A stretch of DNA of 64,000 nucleotides, taken from NCBI GenBank assembly GCA_024036415.1, contig JAMWET010003391.1, positions 50,001 through 114,000 of the forward strand. The letters run 5' to 3'. Origin of the DNA: Prochilodus magdalenae. Its lineage: Eukaryota > Chordata > Actinopteri > Characiformes > Prochilodontidae. Each line of letters begins with the position of its first letter. Position 1 is the stretch's first letter. This document shows, piece by piece, positions 1 through 10,950 of the stretch. The translations under genes were made by a program, and so were the position numbers. The notes under the pieces are model-generated. The model was given only the letters and a program-made list of their open reading frames with translations, searched no databases and was not told the DNA's origin.

Positions 1-432
1 CTACTGCAGTTCTGCTTAAACAACAGACACCATTTCTGCTACACCATCTCAGTGCAGACTCCCCAAGTTCAAATTTAATATGTAGATGTAACGTTGGTTC
101 GACCCGCACACGTCTGTTTTCCCATCCTTTCATTCCCATCCTTCCCGTCCCAATCATTTTCTGCATGTACTTACTCAGGGCAGATCCTGACTCCAACTCA
201 ACGTCCGGTCTGATCGGGAATGGCCTGGCTGTATAGAGCTTTCTGATGTACGGTTTCCATGTAGCAATGGAAATGTTTCCGGTTAAGAATGGATAGGATA
301 GAATGGTTCATGCCCATCTACTGCAGTTCTGCTTAAGCAACAGACACCATTTCTGCAACACCATCTCAGGGCAGACTCCCAAAAATCCCATCCTTCCCGT
401 CCCAATCCTTTTCTGCATGTACACAGGGCAGA
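1..432. repeat. Tandem duplication of a non-coding segment
   Basis: The segment starting at base 1 (CTACTGCAGTTCTGCTTAA, then an ACAGACACCATTTCTGC run and a CACCATCTCAG run) recurs almost unchanged from base 318. A second block containing CCCATCCTTCCCGTCCCAAT, near 133-160, recurs near 386-410. The two copies are therefore about 250-317 bp apart with unequal internal deletions, as expected of a decayed local tandem duplication. No coding potential is visible. Confidence 0.7.
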
Positions 433-1204
433 TCCCCAAATTCTAATCCACAGATTAGAATCTAATCCTCTATGTGTCGCTCATTCATCCTTCATTCCCC
501 CACTGCAACCGCAGCCTTGCAGGAAATGGGAACTAAACTTCCTTCTGGTTTAAACTGTGGTCATACGGTACTGCACACGGCTTCTGACATGTGCTGGCTC
601 CTCCCTGGCTCCACGCTCTCCGCCCATCGCTCACACCTGCAGCTGACCATAGACTCACTAAGACTGCTTCGTATCCCACTTGGCATACTGGGGTAAGTTG
701 TGAAGCCTCTGTTCTCATGTGAGTTCTGAGTCGTGTGTCTGATCCTTGTCTCCTGGTTCCTGGAGATATCTATGTTGATGCCTGCCTGTCTTATAAGCCC
801 CACCTGTTATCCAGACTGCGAGTGTGGGTATGCCCCAATTAAAGCCATGCAGCACTGGTAACTTGTCTCAACCCCCTCGTTACAGGAATATGGGTCAGAA
901 AAACTGCAGTTAGATATTTTGCCCAGATTATTCGTTGCCCCAGTGATGTGCAAAAGTATTTGTCATCCAAGACAGCTGTGCAAAATGCTGGCAGTGAATG
1001 TATCACGGCCAATGAAAGCCCAAAACAGTAATACAGTTAATGCAAACAAACCCAAATACAATAAGACAGAAAGAGTTACACCCTTCAGGGCACATACGGG
1101 TACCAGTGTTGGATATCTGATGAACAACAGAACACTGGGGTTACTTCTAAAGCTTAATAAAGATTTTAGTGAAATGCTTGTAACCAATACCGTAACTGTG
1201 GTTT
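433..1204. other. Intergenic stretch, nothing recognised
   Basis: Only short open frames occur here, on both strands, with no splice-site support or recognisable protein motif. I see no repeat family that recurs elsewhere in the window. Confidence 0.5.
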
Positions 1205-1592
1205 AATCAATGTTCAGACACTCTTTCGTCAAAGAATTGGTCAGTTGGGCCAGATTTGGTGGATGCCTTCCCTGGCACAGTTCTGAGGAGAATTCCCTGT
1301 AAACTGGGATTTCAGCCACCACTGGTAGACTCGAATGACCATACACCTCTATACCCCTGCAGATTCAGCTACTTCCTTCACACTATGGTCTTTGGCCACG
1401 CCCACATGCAGTCCCTCCTTTTAGCCAATCATTAACATCTGCTCTGGAGCCATTTTCCACACATGGAACGAGACATTCCCTGCACTGTACCACCTCTTCT
1501 CCATCTATGGATCCCGTCACTCACACCCCGCAGGTATTTATAGCCCCATCATCCTCGTGCAGCACCATCTGCAGGAGCCTGAAGTTACTACC
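1205..1592 (-). mobile_element. Tc1-like transposon remnant, family B
   Basis: The reverse complement matches the sequences at 13,530-13,830 and 60,215-60,580. Shared landmarks are 'GATGGTGCT' near one end, 'GGTATTTATAG'/'TATAAATACCTGC', 'GACCATAGTGTGAAGGAAGT', 'CAGTGGC/TGGCTGAAATCCCAG' and 'GGGAAGGCATCCACCAAATC'. In the + copy at 13.5 kb this encodes a helix-turn-helix-like segment (SVKEVAEFAG...RTVI.VYQQWL), typical of Tc1-type transposase N-termini. This copy has no continuous frame and no catalytic domain. Confidence 0.6.
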
Positions 1593-1602
1593 ACTTTAAA
1601 AA

Positions 1603-1800
1603 AAAAAAAATATTTTGGTTCACCAGTGAGAAAAGCAAGGCTAACAAGGTAGGAGTGTCTAATAGAGTGGACAGTGAGTGGACACAGTGTCTCAACACTC
1701 CAGCAGCACTGCTGTGTCTGATCCACTCACACCAGCACAACACACGCTACCACACCACCACCACGTCAGTTTCCCTGCAGTGCTAAGTGCACCCACCTAC
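1603..1800 (-). repeat. Partial copy of a foldback MITE-like repeat, family F
   Basis: The block TCCAGCAGCACTGCTGTGTC, then a GATCCACTCACACCAGCACA run and a CACTACCACACCACCA-type run, matches the right arm of the larger copy at 54,385-55,005. It also matches the reverse complement of that copy's left arm. Only about one arm is preserved here. Confidence 0.65.
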
Positions 1801-3000
1801 CTGCCCACTGAAGAACAGGGTAATAAAGTGTACAGAGAAACTCCCAGTAATGCTGTTTTGTATTTTTTACAACCTTTCTGGGGTTTTTATGTTCATAGTT
1901 GCTTCCAGAACTCTCAGAGAGCCCACTAAGAAATCCAGTCTGAAAAACAGAAAGGCAAAAATCATCGAATTCATCTTTCAGTGAGCGAGTCAATAAATAA
2001 AAACCTGCAGTGGAACAGGACTTGCTCTTCTCTGGTGACTAATCTGTCTGTGCTGGAGGGTGATGGAGGGTAATTTCATGTCTCATTTAACCCTTGGCAT
2101 GAGGCATCTATTACTCCCACCGAATTATAGGAGATTTTTTTTAACATTGCCCCCAAAAAATAAAAATAAACTTCTTTTTCTTAAATGGTACCTTAGATGG
2201 CAATAATGCTGCTGATGAACCCAACAGTAGCCTAACGAAGGAGCTTAACGAAGGACAGAATGACTTTATGTAACACCAATCAGGACCGATTGGGAAAAAA
2301 AGTGATCTGCTGATAAAAATAACACTGCCTGAGGAGTTCAATCTCAGAGTTGAGAAAGGGCACTCGGTTTATTTGAGTCAAAGCTGCCCAGAGGAGATGG
2401 AGATGCAGGAGGCTGCTATACATCCTCAGCAGCTCGAGCTGTCACATTACATTTCTCTTCCCCTTGTGCAGGCTGATGCTTCCCTGGTGTGGAAGCATCC
2501 TTGGTGCCAGTATACAGCTGTACACTTGTTAGGGCGCTTATGAGGATGTCTGTGAAACACAGGCTTGCTTCCGAAATGGCATATGTAGTGTATACTATGT
2601 GGTGCGTCCAAGAAAGTATAGATGCTGCTTACTCATGTGCTGACAGTGTGTACTTCTCCAATGGCCAAATCATTTTGGTTGTGGAACATTCGGTATTTTG
2701 AATTTGTTCCTGCCCATAGACGTAGGATAGTGTTATTCAGCTTCTAGCATTTGAGCCAAACGGAACTCCAGAATGAGTAGAGAACAGAACAGACTGCAGC
2801 TTCTCATCACTCTCTCTTTTCCGGTGTGTGTAAAATCTCAGCCAGCATGGAGTGAGGCGCTCTGTAAATGCAGCAGGCATGTCAGATTGTGCTTTGTTAG
2901 TGTGTCCGCTGGGCTGTTGAGATGTTCAGTGTTCAGTACGGATGTTTACTCTGCAGTTTAGTGATTGGTTTTTCTTTAACAGCCAAGATCACACACAGCA
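1801..3000. other. Intergenic stretch, mostly unremarkable
   Basis: No exon-like frame is visible. At about 2,567-2,700 a degraded stretch (CCGAAATGGCATATGTAGTG then TATACTATGTGG) resembles the termini of the MITE at 15,445-15,963 and may be a decayed relative. Confidence 0.4.
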
Positions 3001-3002
3001 AA

Positions 3003-3262
3003 ACTGTTCCGGCCCAAATCTGGCCCACATTTCCATCTGGGCCATTTGGTTTCAGGGGACTTCGGTGAAACGCCCACGGTAGCAAGATGTAAGCTACATA
3101 TGCACCACATTAGGGCCACACCTCAGCCCAAAGTAGCCACTCTGCGGTATCTTTACCAGAAGTGGACCAGATCTGTTTTTGGGACAGCTGGGCCAAATGC
3201 ATGTTGTAAATATGTGGGCCAGCTTTGGCTCACAGCAGATTGCCAGTTCCGACAGTAGGCCA
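3003..3262. repeat. Degenerate GGCCCA/TGGGCCA minisatellite-like repeat
   Basis: Motifs such as CGGCCCAAATCTGGCCCACA, TCTGGGCCATTTGG, AGCTGGGCCAAATGC, TGTGGGCCAGCTTTGG and GTAGGCCAGCAGTGCC recur at irregular spacing of about 20-40 bp. This pattern of degenerate TGGGCCA units is common in fish intergenic DNA. Units are too diverged to give a clean period by eye. Confidence 0.5.
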
Positions 3263-3861
3263 GCAGTGCCTTATCTTTGCCAGAACTGGCTAACATCCCC
3301 TTGCTATCTGGGACTTAGCCTTTTTAATTTATACAGTGGTATAAAAATATGGCACGATGAAAAACCGTGTTCGATATTCGGCCTTCAACCAAATGTTTAT
3401 TTTGTTCTGCTTCGACTTCGGACAGAAATTGTTATTTCGGTGCATCCCTACTGCTTAAGTACGCCATTTTGGGCATAGCCATGGTTTGAGGGCAATGCTT
3501 GTGGAGTTTGAATTCTATGCTACACAGATTACATTGGGTCACAACAAATAAGGCAACAAATGACAAACTCAAGTGTATTCGAACTCAAGTGCGATATCTG
3601 AACAATCAACAGAAATGGGTCAGTACAGAATCTGAATCGCTCACAGTAGTGGTGGTCAAGACATCTGAAGGGTTCAGAGAACATTATATAACAACATTAC
3701 TTCCTAATAAGATCTTCTAAATGATTCTGGTGGTACTCTGACTTACAACAGGGAGGACGGCATCTCTGACATTGCCACTCCCAGATGGACAAGAACTGTG
3801 CAACCCTTTACAGCACCACATCACACACCAACAACTATGGGTCTATGGATCTATAAGAAGC

Positions 3862-4398
3862 TACAGGGGTTGGACAATGAAACTGAAACACCTGGTTTTA
3901 GACCACAATCATTTATTAGTATGGTGTAGGGCCTCCTTTTGCGGCCAATACAGCGTCGGTTCGTCTTGGGAATGACATATACTGCGTCCTGCACAGTGGT
4001 CAGAGGGAGTTTAAGCCATTCTTCTTGCAGGATAGTGGCCAGGACACTACGTGATGCTGGTGGAGGTTCGTCCTTCTTGGTGGTATGCTGACATTACCCT
4101 GGATACCGTGGCTCTTGATACATCACAAAGACTTGCTGTCTTGGTCACAGATGCGCCAGCAAGACGTGCACCAACAATGTGTCCTCTTTTGAACTCTGGT
4201 ATGTCACCCATAATGCTGTGTGCATTGCAGTATTTTGAGCAGAACTGTGCTCTTACCTGCTAACTGAACCTTCACACTCTGCTCTTACTGGTGCAATGTG
4301 CAGTTAATGAAGATTGGCCACCAGGCTGGTCCAATTTAGCCATGAGACCTCCCACACTAAAATGACAGGTGTTTCAGTTTCATTGTCCAACCCCTGTA
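3862..4398. mobile_element. Non-autonomous Tc1/mariner-type MITE with intact TIRs
   Basis: The element begins TA-CAGGGGTTGGACAATGAAAC and ends with its exact inverse, GTTTCATTGTCCAACCCCTG-TA. The perfect inverted termini continue inward through TGAAACACCTG / CAGGTGTTTCA. The flanking TA dinucleotides fit the TA target-site duplication of Tc1/mariner elements. The interior (about 530 bp in all) contains no transposase frame, so it depends on an enzyme supplied elsewhere. Confidence 0.88.
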
Positions 4399-4399
4399 G

Positions 4400-5225
4400 C
4401 TCGGTATTCCCAGCATGGACATCATGGCAGAGGCGGTAAAGAGACAGAAGAAGACTTGTTGAAGGAAGGGAGGATGAGAAAAGAGAAACTGACCAGTAAA
4501 TCCCAAGCTGGCTTTTACTCATTGACGAGAGCTAAAAGAGAGAGCAGGATACGAGACAGTCTCAAGGCTAACAGGAAAACATAGGAAACCGGTCAGCAGA
4601 GTGTTCATGCCTGGCTATGTAATCTATCAAGGATTTTGATGCAGGCTCGTTCCTTATCCATGTCATCCTTGTTTCATGCCGTTTGGTAGTGCTTCCAGAG
4701 GCCAAATATCAGACACACTCAGTCCCGATTCAGGAGCAGCACGAAAATAACTAACATCTCATACCAAAAAGTTTGGCCGGTCGATCAAACACCAAATCAG
4801 CCATGAACGTTTGAACCTCCTGTATTAAAGCCCTGTGATATTACTCTACCCTGTGAGTCAACATGGTTCTTCCTGTTCTCTTCTTTGTTGGTGTTGGGCC
4901 GAATTCCAATTTCAGAACCGGACTCCCTCTTAGCTGCACACGCATCACGCAGGCATATGTGAAGTTTCCACACAGAAGCCTTCCCTATGTGTGCATGGCA
5001 TGTGTGCACACAAAGCAGAGTCATGTTCTGCATCCTAGAACTTCCCAACAAGTGCATCTGTCCATGAGGTGCTAAAAGCATGATCTGTATTCTGCTTATT
5101 TCAACACAGACTCCTCTTCTCCTGCTTCACAGACGAATCAGACGTTTCTCCCTCTGCCTCACAAAGCACTGAACACTTCTCACATTCCCTGTAATAGATC
5201 ATCACTGGAGGCTTCTAGCAGCGGC
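4400..5225. other. Intergenic stretch, nothing recognised
   Basis: Short open frames only. No repeat shared with other parts of this window was found and there is no splice-supported exon. Confidence 0.4.
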
Positions 5226-5229
5226 TACT

Positions 5230-5570
5230 GATGCTCAAGGTTTTCCACTGCGATAAGCTCCTTACAGCGGTCACTGGTTTCACTGGTATCAGTAACGTCC
5301 AGGTCTGCTACTCTGATGGTTCTCCAACATGTATCCGTTACTCTATATTCATTTTTGCATGGAACTGTAATTTCACATCCTTTTAATTTGGCTTTTGTGC
5401 TTGTCTTGCATTCTGGCGTTGACCAAAAGAGGATGGCTTCCCCTTTTGAGTCTTGCTTCCTCTCGAGCTTTCTTCCTCTTGCTCTGAAGGAGCTTTTCCT
5501 TGCCACTGTCAACCTTGGACCCGGATTCTCTGTAACGCTGCTTTGTGACAACATCTGTAGTATAAGGTGG
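5230..5570 (-). other. Unrecognised open region, possible exon or gene remnant
   Basis: Two overlapping minus-strand frames look more protein-like than neighbouring background. One runs 109 codons and ends in an acidic tail (DVTDTSETSDRCKEL...). The other starts after an acceptor-like pyrimidine/CTACAG at about 5,557 and reads a very basic, charged stretch (SKRKKAREEARLKRG) before stopping near 5,388. I recognise neither protein. It could be a terminal exon of an unlisted gene, a frameshifted pseudogene exon, or chance. No upstream exon was identified because Tc1 sequence follows immediately at 5,588. Confidence 0.2.
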
Positions 5571-5587
5571 CCTATAGGTAAATAAAC

Positions 5588-5830
5588 CTCACATGTCCCG
5601 AAGGCCTGCTGTCACTCCACCTCCATCCTGCAAAATCTGCAGGAACTGTGTGAGGATGTTCAAGCTGCATGGGATGGATTATCAAAGGACACCATCAGGA
5701 ACCTCCACAACTCCATGCCGAGACGTCTGGCACGTTGCATTAGCAAGCATGGCGGCCCGACACCATACCGAGAGACAGTACTTCTGTATGTGTAGCTCAA
5801 TAACATGTCTGTGTGTATTGTAATACAGTC
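5588..5830 (+). mobile_element. 3' fragment of Tc1-like element, family A
   Basis: The fragment carries the terminal part of the family A transposase (ATGGGATGGATTATCA codes the W-D-G-L-S region; TTGCATTAGCAAGCATGGCG codes C-I-S-K-H-G-G). The tail 'ACTTCTGTATGTGTAGCTCAATA' also occurs in copies at 10.2, 15.3, 17.1, 21.8 and 52.6 kb. The 5' half and left terminal repeat are missing. Confidence 0.75.
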
Positions 5831-6700
5831 ACTTATCAACAATACCACAACCGTTTTCCCACAATCCCTGTGATTTATAGGCATAGGCTTTATCATAACC
5901 CAATTGGACGACAACGATGAGATGCATTACAGCACTTGTAGCCTAATATCGATGTGCTTTCCAACTGACTGTTTCCTAATGTGATGCCATTTGTGCTACC
6001 CTCATGTCACATGTGCTATGCATCATTAAGCCACTGCATACTGGGATAATCTGCATTTGGACTGGAATAGCTTATGGATTTGTTCCTAGAGATATTTCCA
6101 TATTTACTCAGGGAGAAGCTGAACAGTCAGGCACATGATCCGAGGCCAACACTGGACTGCAGGCTGCCTCCAAGGTCAGTGAGATGACCAAGACTGAGTC
6201 TGTGATTTTCTGCCATTATAAGACACCCAGACTGTACATTAAGCACATTATATCTATTTATAGTGCAGGTGGCTCAAGGCTGCGACTGCTTTGCTGACAC
6301 AATAAGGCTGCGTCCGTGCTGCTGCAAGCACAAGGGCACATGTTCTGGATCCCAGAAGCTTATCATACATGTCATTTGTGTTGCCTTCAACAGGACATGC
6401 TTTGAAACGCTAGTGATCACTATACAGGGGCTCTGCTGCCTGTGGCACATATCACGTAGGGGCTGATAAAGGAGTGGACAGCCAGGCAGGCAGGCAGGCA
6501 GACAGACAGGGAACAATGGCACAGCGAGGCTACAGCACACTGAAAGTCTGTGCACATGTGTCCGTGTTGAATAAACAGCTGGATTTAAATGGAAACCTGA
6601 ACAACAACAACAACAAAGGAGCATCTGAATCCAGCAGTGAGGGACCCAACTTGCATCTCTGACACCAACTCAAGGACGAGGCTTCTGAAGTTGGCTCCCT
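5831..6700. other. Intergenic stretch with a short CAGG/CAGA tract
   Basis: No gene is recognised. A small tetranucleotide tract (CAGG repeats passing into CAGA) lies at about 6,481-6,510 and an AAC tract at 6,600-6,615. Confidence 0.4.
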
Positions 6701-6705
6701 ATTCT

Positions 6706-6878
6706 TCCCGTTCTACCTTAAACGGTGCAGCAATTACAATCCGTTCCACCTTAAATGGTGCAGAGGTTGCATTCTAGCGCATCATCTTTTGGGAATTTTT
6801 CTGTTCCACCTTAAATGATGCAGCAGTTACACTCACGCGCCAGAATGCTACCGCTGCACCCTGTAAGGTGAAACGGGC
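6706..6878. mobile_element. Palindromic mini-MITEs (CCACCTTAAATG type)
   Basis: The motif TTCTACCTTAAACGGTGCAG, then TTCCACCTTAAATGGTGCAG, then TTCCACCTTAAATGATGCAG recurs three times within 110 bp. The last unit is closed by the inverse half CTGCACCCTGTAAGGTGAAA, giving a foldback of about 75 bp. The same foldback occurs at 21,172-21,262. Confidence 0.6.
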
Positions 6879-7130
6879 CATTCCGACAAGATGGCCAGCT
6901 TCAGCGTTTTGGCTTACCGAGAGTCCGAGGGGTCCCGCGCAGACGAGGCTCCGTCTGTCAGTAGGCACATTGGCCGTCTACCCGCTGGGAGAAGTCCTCG
7001 GCATGCTCACACCAGTCACCATCCTCCTCCTCCTGCTTCTCCGTCTCCGCCTCCTCGTCGTGATTCTCCCTACTAACGGTGACGTCACGCGCGCTCCCCC
7101 AGTTGGCCGCGGGAGCGCGCACTCTTCACT
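6879..7130. promoter_or_regulatory. GC/CpG-rich segment with a consensus CRE
   Basis: This stretch is clearly richer in CG dinucleotides than its surroundings. It holds a perfect TGACGTCA (CRE/ATF site) at 7,080-7,087, followed by GCGCGC elements (GGCCGCGGGAGCGCGC). A 61-codon frame from an ATG at 6,891 in good Kozak context (AAGATGG) is proline/serine/arginine-rich and unrecognised. This may be a small CpG island or promoter of an unannotated transcript; no splice donor was established. Confidence 0.3.
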
Positions 7131-7172
7131 ACAGCCTGTCTTGAGTTCATATGAAGATCAGGTATTGTTCTG

Positions 7173-7541
7173 TTAAAGGGGAACTCCACCGAGTTCTCAC
7201 ATTTTCAGCTTATTTACATGATTGAGGCGTCGGCTAAGACGTCACGGCGGAGGGGGACGCGCAGGGTGTTGTGAGGCAAAATAGGCCTTTATGAAAACTT
7301 ATCATTTTCAGATTTACGACTGTTTTTCCATCATGATCATTACATATAAACACACAGAAGACACGTGGGGTGGTCCTGGATAGTAGGGTGGTACTGGATA
7401 GTGAATAAAGTGAAAGAGACATGGTGACCCCTGTAAGTGTCTCAGCAGTGAACCTGTTCAAACCAAAGTACTCTGAGGGCCTGTTTACACACATACAGAA
7501 TTCCGGAGCAAATGTAGAAAACTGGGTGACATTCCCTTTAA
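7173..7541. mobile_element. MITE with TTAA termini
   Basis: The block begins TTAAAGGGGAACTCCACCGA and ends GTGACATTCCCTTTAA. The outer ends are inverse (TTAAAGGG / CCCTTTAA) and carry TTAA, the target-site duplication used by piggyBac- and Kolobok-type elements. No transposase frame is present in its 369 bp. Confidence 0.65.
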
Positions 7542-7584
7542 GCAAGTAGAAGTCTGGACAACTCCTGTTGGGCTATTGGTGGGA

Positions 7585-8010
7585 AATGATTATTATTGTT
7601 ATGAATAATAATTATTATAGTATATTTTCTACTATTACACTTAAGAAACGTATTATTGTTGTTATTATTAGTATTATTATTAGTAGTGGTATTATTACTG
7701 TCATTGCAATAATAATACTTCTACTATTAATAGTATAAATAATAATCATGATAATAACAGTAATATGCATATCTCTGAGTAAGATGACAGAATACTGCTA
7801 TTCAAACAGTGCACATAATGGGCCTATCAGGATTTGTGCAGTACATAGTATTAGGCTTGTGCCTAATTATAGAGCTCTGTTATTATTGTTATTATTATTA
7901 GAGGTAGTAGTATTTTTATTTTTATTATTACTACTATTATTACTATTATTGTTGTTGTTTTTGTTGTTGCAACAATAAATAAATAAATCAATAAATAAAT
8001 AATAAATGGG
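7585..8010. repeat. AT-rich trinucleotide (TTA/TAA) microsatellite blocks
   Basis: Imperfect ATT/TTA/TAG trinucleotide runs occur at about 7,585-7,755 and 7,878-7,960, followed by a TAAA tetranucleotide run at about 7,975-8,005. Similar unique sequence (GCACATAATGG...TATTAGGCTTGTGCC and TATTAGGTTTGTGCTGGC) flanks the blocks on both sides, suggesting slippage or a local duplication. Confidence 0.8.
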
Positions 8011-8107
8011 TTGACAGTATACTCCTGTTCAAACACCTTGAGGTTGTATACAGTACATGATATTAGGTTTGTGCTGGCATAGTAGTGGAACAATAGAACC
8101 TAGCTAA

Positions 8108-8449
8108 AATTATTATTATTGTTATTATTATTGTTATTTATTTTAATTTATTGTTGTTGTTGTTATTATTATTATTATTATTGTTGTTGTTGTTATTATT
8201 GTTATTATTGTTGTTGTTGTTATTATTGTTATTGTTATTATTATTATTATTGTTATTGTTATTATTATTATTGTTGTTGTTGTTATTATTATTATTATTA
8301 TTATTGCTGTTGTTGTTGTTATTATTATTGTTATTATTATTATTATTATTGTTATTGTTATTATTATTGTTATTGTTATTGTTATTATTATTATTGTTGT
8401 TGTTGTTGTTGTTATTATTATTATTATTGCTGTTGTTGTTGTTGTTGTC
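8108..8449. repeat. (TTA/TTG)n trinucleotide microsatellite
   Basis: About 340 bp of alternating TTATTA and TTGTTG blocks. Because the period is three, every frame is open on both strands, giving homopolymeric leucine, asparagine, tyrosine/cysteine or isoleucine/threonine frames that are not genes. Confidence 0.97.
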
Positions 8450-9360
8450 CATCCCCAGTCACGAGAGGCCAGCTCATTCACCAGATTTGCTCTCTTTCCA
8501 AAAATAAAGCCAGGCGCGAGGGCTGCAGGACATGCTTTTAATTATGAAGTGACGGAACATTACTTCTGACAGTTCCAGAGAATATTCATTTCCTGAGGTG
8601 AAATAGTGAGTTTAAAAATGCATGACTGTCCACGAAACCAGGAGACCGAGCAGCCCTGGAGCCGAGCCCGCTCATCAGGTTCTGCTATAAGTCAACAGGT
8701 TGTCTGTTCTCTTCTGAGGACACACGCTGGGATGATGGTTCATGGTAATTGACTTTACGCTACAGGGCAAATAGAGATACTGCAGAGAAACACTGGAGTA
8801 CTCCTTTAAGAACAGCTATACATTACTCAACAGGCCCTGGCTTGAAGACGGCTGAAGATGAGCCTACTTCCTTACTTAATGCTTTGGGGCTTAATGCTTT
8901 TAGAGCCCTAATTACTGGCGGGATCCACACGGCCAGTCCAGGTGCTGCTTTAGTGATTACCATTTCCCTTCAGCCATTTGTCAGTTATCTTGTTTGTTTA
9001 ATGCTATTTTGTGCTAAGGCATTTCATTCACTTACTCGCTCTAATGTGATCGTTATATGTAATGCATCTTCCATCTTAAGAGAATTAAGCTGTCCTTAAT
9101 CTTCTCTAAATGCCAAAAATACAACTAGTCCACACAAAGTCTGTGCCTTCAGAGAATCGCTGTCCTTAAAGCCGTATTTGTGGGAAAAGGAGAATGACGA
9201 TTCACTCAGGTTCATTGTAGTACTACAGCCATAGCTGGAAAACAGATTAGGCCTTAAAGGAGAACTGTCACTGAGTGATTATGCCACTCTGGTGTCATTT
9301 CATGTAGAGAAACTCATTTGGGAGGGGAACCAGGAGTCAACATGCTGGCTTAGCTACGTA
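8450..9360. other. Intergenic stretch, nothing recognised
   Basis: A 116-codon open frame starts at 8,749, but its composition is not protein-like and no motif or splice support exists. Short phrases such as CTCCTTTAAGAAC and CTTAAAGGAGAACTGTCACT resemble edges of TTAA-type MITEs, but no full element was delimited. Confidence 0.4.
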
Positions 9361-10290
9361 CACTCATCATCAAAAGAACAGGTGCACAACAGGTACAGGT
9401 AGGTCTGACATTGTGAGACATGCGGAAGTTTCAGGCTTGGCTGTGCATGTGACGTCAGCAAGGACAGGCCTTATCACAATACCTGGCTAACCCAACAGTC
9501 AGGATTGTGGATGTTCAGTGAGCAGGGATGCCCTTCATGGGTCATCCTGTTAGTGCCAGCAACACTGGAAGAAGGCTGCACCACGCAGGACTACATGCAC
9601 GCACACCGCTACAACGACAGCCCTTAACACCACGTCAACATCAACACAGACTGCAATGGTGTCGTGCCAGACTGTCATGGAGTGACACCTCAGTGTGTCA
9701 TCTTCAGTGATGAGTCCCTCTTTTGTCTTGTGGAAGCATTGTGGTCAGCCCCAAGATGAACAGTTTATTGTTACATGTCCAGAAGGCCTGGTGTCACTCC
9801 ACCTCCACCCCACCACACCATCTGCAGGACCTGTGTGAGAATATTCAAGCTGTATGGTGGTTGGTGTAGCTCAGCGGATAGCACTGCTACCCACCAGGGA
9901 ACCAGCACCACATGTGGGAGACTGGGGTTTGAATCGCACTCTGGGTGACTGTGGCACCACATGTGGGAGACTGGGGTTCGAATCCCGGTCCGGGTGACTA
10001 TACTGTGCTACACCAAGAAGAGTCCTTGGGCAAGACTCCTAACACTACATTGGCCTCCCTGTAATATGATTACCCTTGTAAGTCGCTCTGGATAAGAGCG
10101 TCAGCTAAATGCCGTAAATGTAATGCATGGGAAGGATTACCACAGGACACCAATACGAGCCTCTACTCCATGCCGAGACGTCTGGCATGTTGAGTTAGCA
10201 AAGATGATGACCTAATGCCATACTAAGAGACACTACTTCTGTATGTGTAGCTCAATACATATTGTCTAAATTTATCATCATTCATAACTA
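9361..10290 (+). mobile_element. Tc1-like element, family A, interrupted by a SINE
   Basis: The left terminus CACTCATCATCAAAAGAACA matches the termini of copies at 14.65, 31.45 and 55.54 kb. The interior encodes remnants of a Tc1 transposase (GRRLHHAGLHAR; SWSD...FSDESLF) and jumps over the catalytic core to the family's shared junction (GTCCAGAAGGCCTGGTGTCA). It is split at about 9,857 by a tRNA-derived SINE and resumes at about 10,123 (GCATGGGAAGGATTACCACA). The right terminus is decayed. It is non-autonomous. Confidence 0.8.
9857..10122 (+). mobile_element. tRNA-derived SINE nested in a Tc1 element
   Basis: The head GGTTGGTGTAGCTCAGCGGA is the A-box region of a tRNA-like promoter. B-box-like GGTTCGAATCC lies at about 9,976; an earlier diverged copy, GGTTTGAATCG, lies at about 9,927, so the head contains a partial internal duplication. 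The tail GGATAAGAGCGTCAGCTAAA followed by TGCCGTAAATG is the conserved 3' end shared by copies at 13.1, 22.3, 34.7, 37.6 and 55.3 kb. It is a pol III-type retroposon, not a functional tRNA gene. Confidence 0.88.
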
Positions 10291-10948
10291 GCAAATATAA
10301 TATGCATTTTGACATGTAGTTAATACTCATTTCTACATGCAGATTTTATGATACTATGAATAATTGATTGTTCTTTCTGAGTGAAGTGAAGGATGTGCAA
10401 CCCTGTTTCTGTAATGCAAGAGTTGTAAATGAATGCTTATTCTTATTCTATGGGTTACGGGGTTGCTCAGGTTAGAGTGACACATTCAATCAAGGCAGAA
10501 AAGATTGGAAAGATATGAAAGATGGAAGAGAGGGATTACTTTTGGTCCATCTGTGGTGTTAGCAAACGACTTAATGATGTCATTTCCTCTGTGTGATGTT
10601 GAACACAGTATTTCCACTTGCACTGCCAAGCTAAATAGGTTATGGTAACAGGGTTGCATGGATGTTGTGGGACACAGCTTCAGTGCATAATTCTAAATTG
10701 TTTAAAATGTGCTGATGATGAAATTAATTGTCAAAACAATAACAAGAGACATATATCAACACAACTGTACCAAACATTGTGATTTCAAGTTATTTTAACT
10801 CTATATTTGATATGAAAGTCGTTCATTCAGAAGGTGGGACAAATGAAAAATTTAATTTTAGTGGGTTCTTATATAATATAATTCGACAATAATATTTTGA
10901 AATAATATGTTCTACTACAATTTTATTTACATTATGTCTCAGGACAAG
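10291..10948. other. AT-rich intergenic stretch, nothing recognised
   Basis: No exon-like frame and no repeat shared with other parts of the window. Confidence 0.4.
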
Positions 10949-10950
10949 TA

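Noticed and set aside
8119..8541. Poly-Leu, poly-Asn and Tyr/Cys open frames
   Set aside because: Products of a TTA/TTG trinucleotide microsatellite.
8749..9099. 116-codon + strand ORF
   Set aside because: No motif, no splice context and no protein-like periodicity; likely chance.
9857..10010. A tRNA gene at the GGTTGGTGTAGCTCAGCGG sequence
   Set aside because: The tRNA-like promoter is followed by a SINE body shared by six loci, and no cloverleaf anticodon arm or acceptor pairing is preserved.
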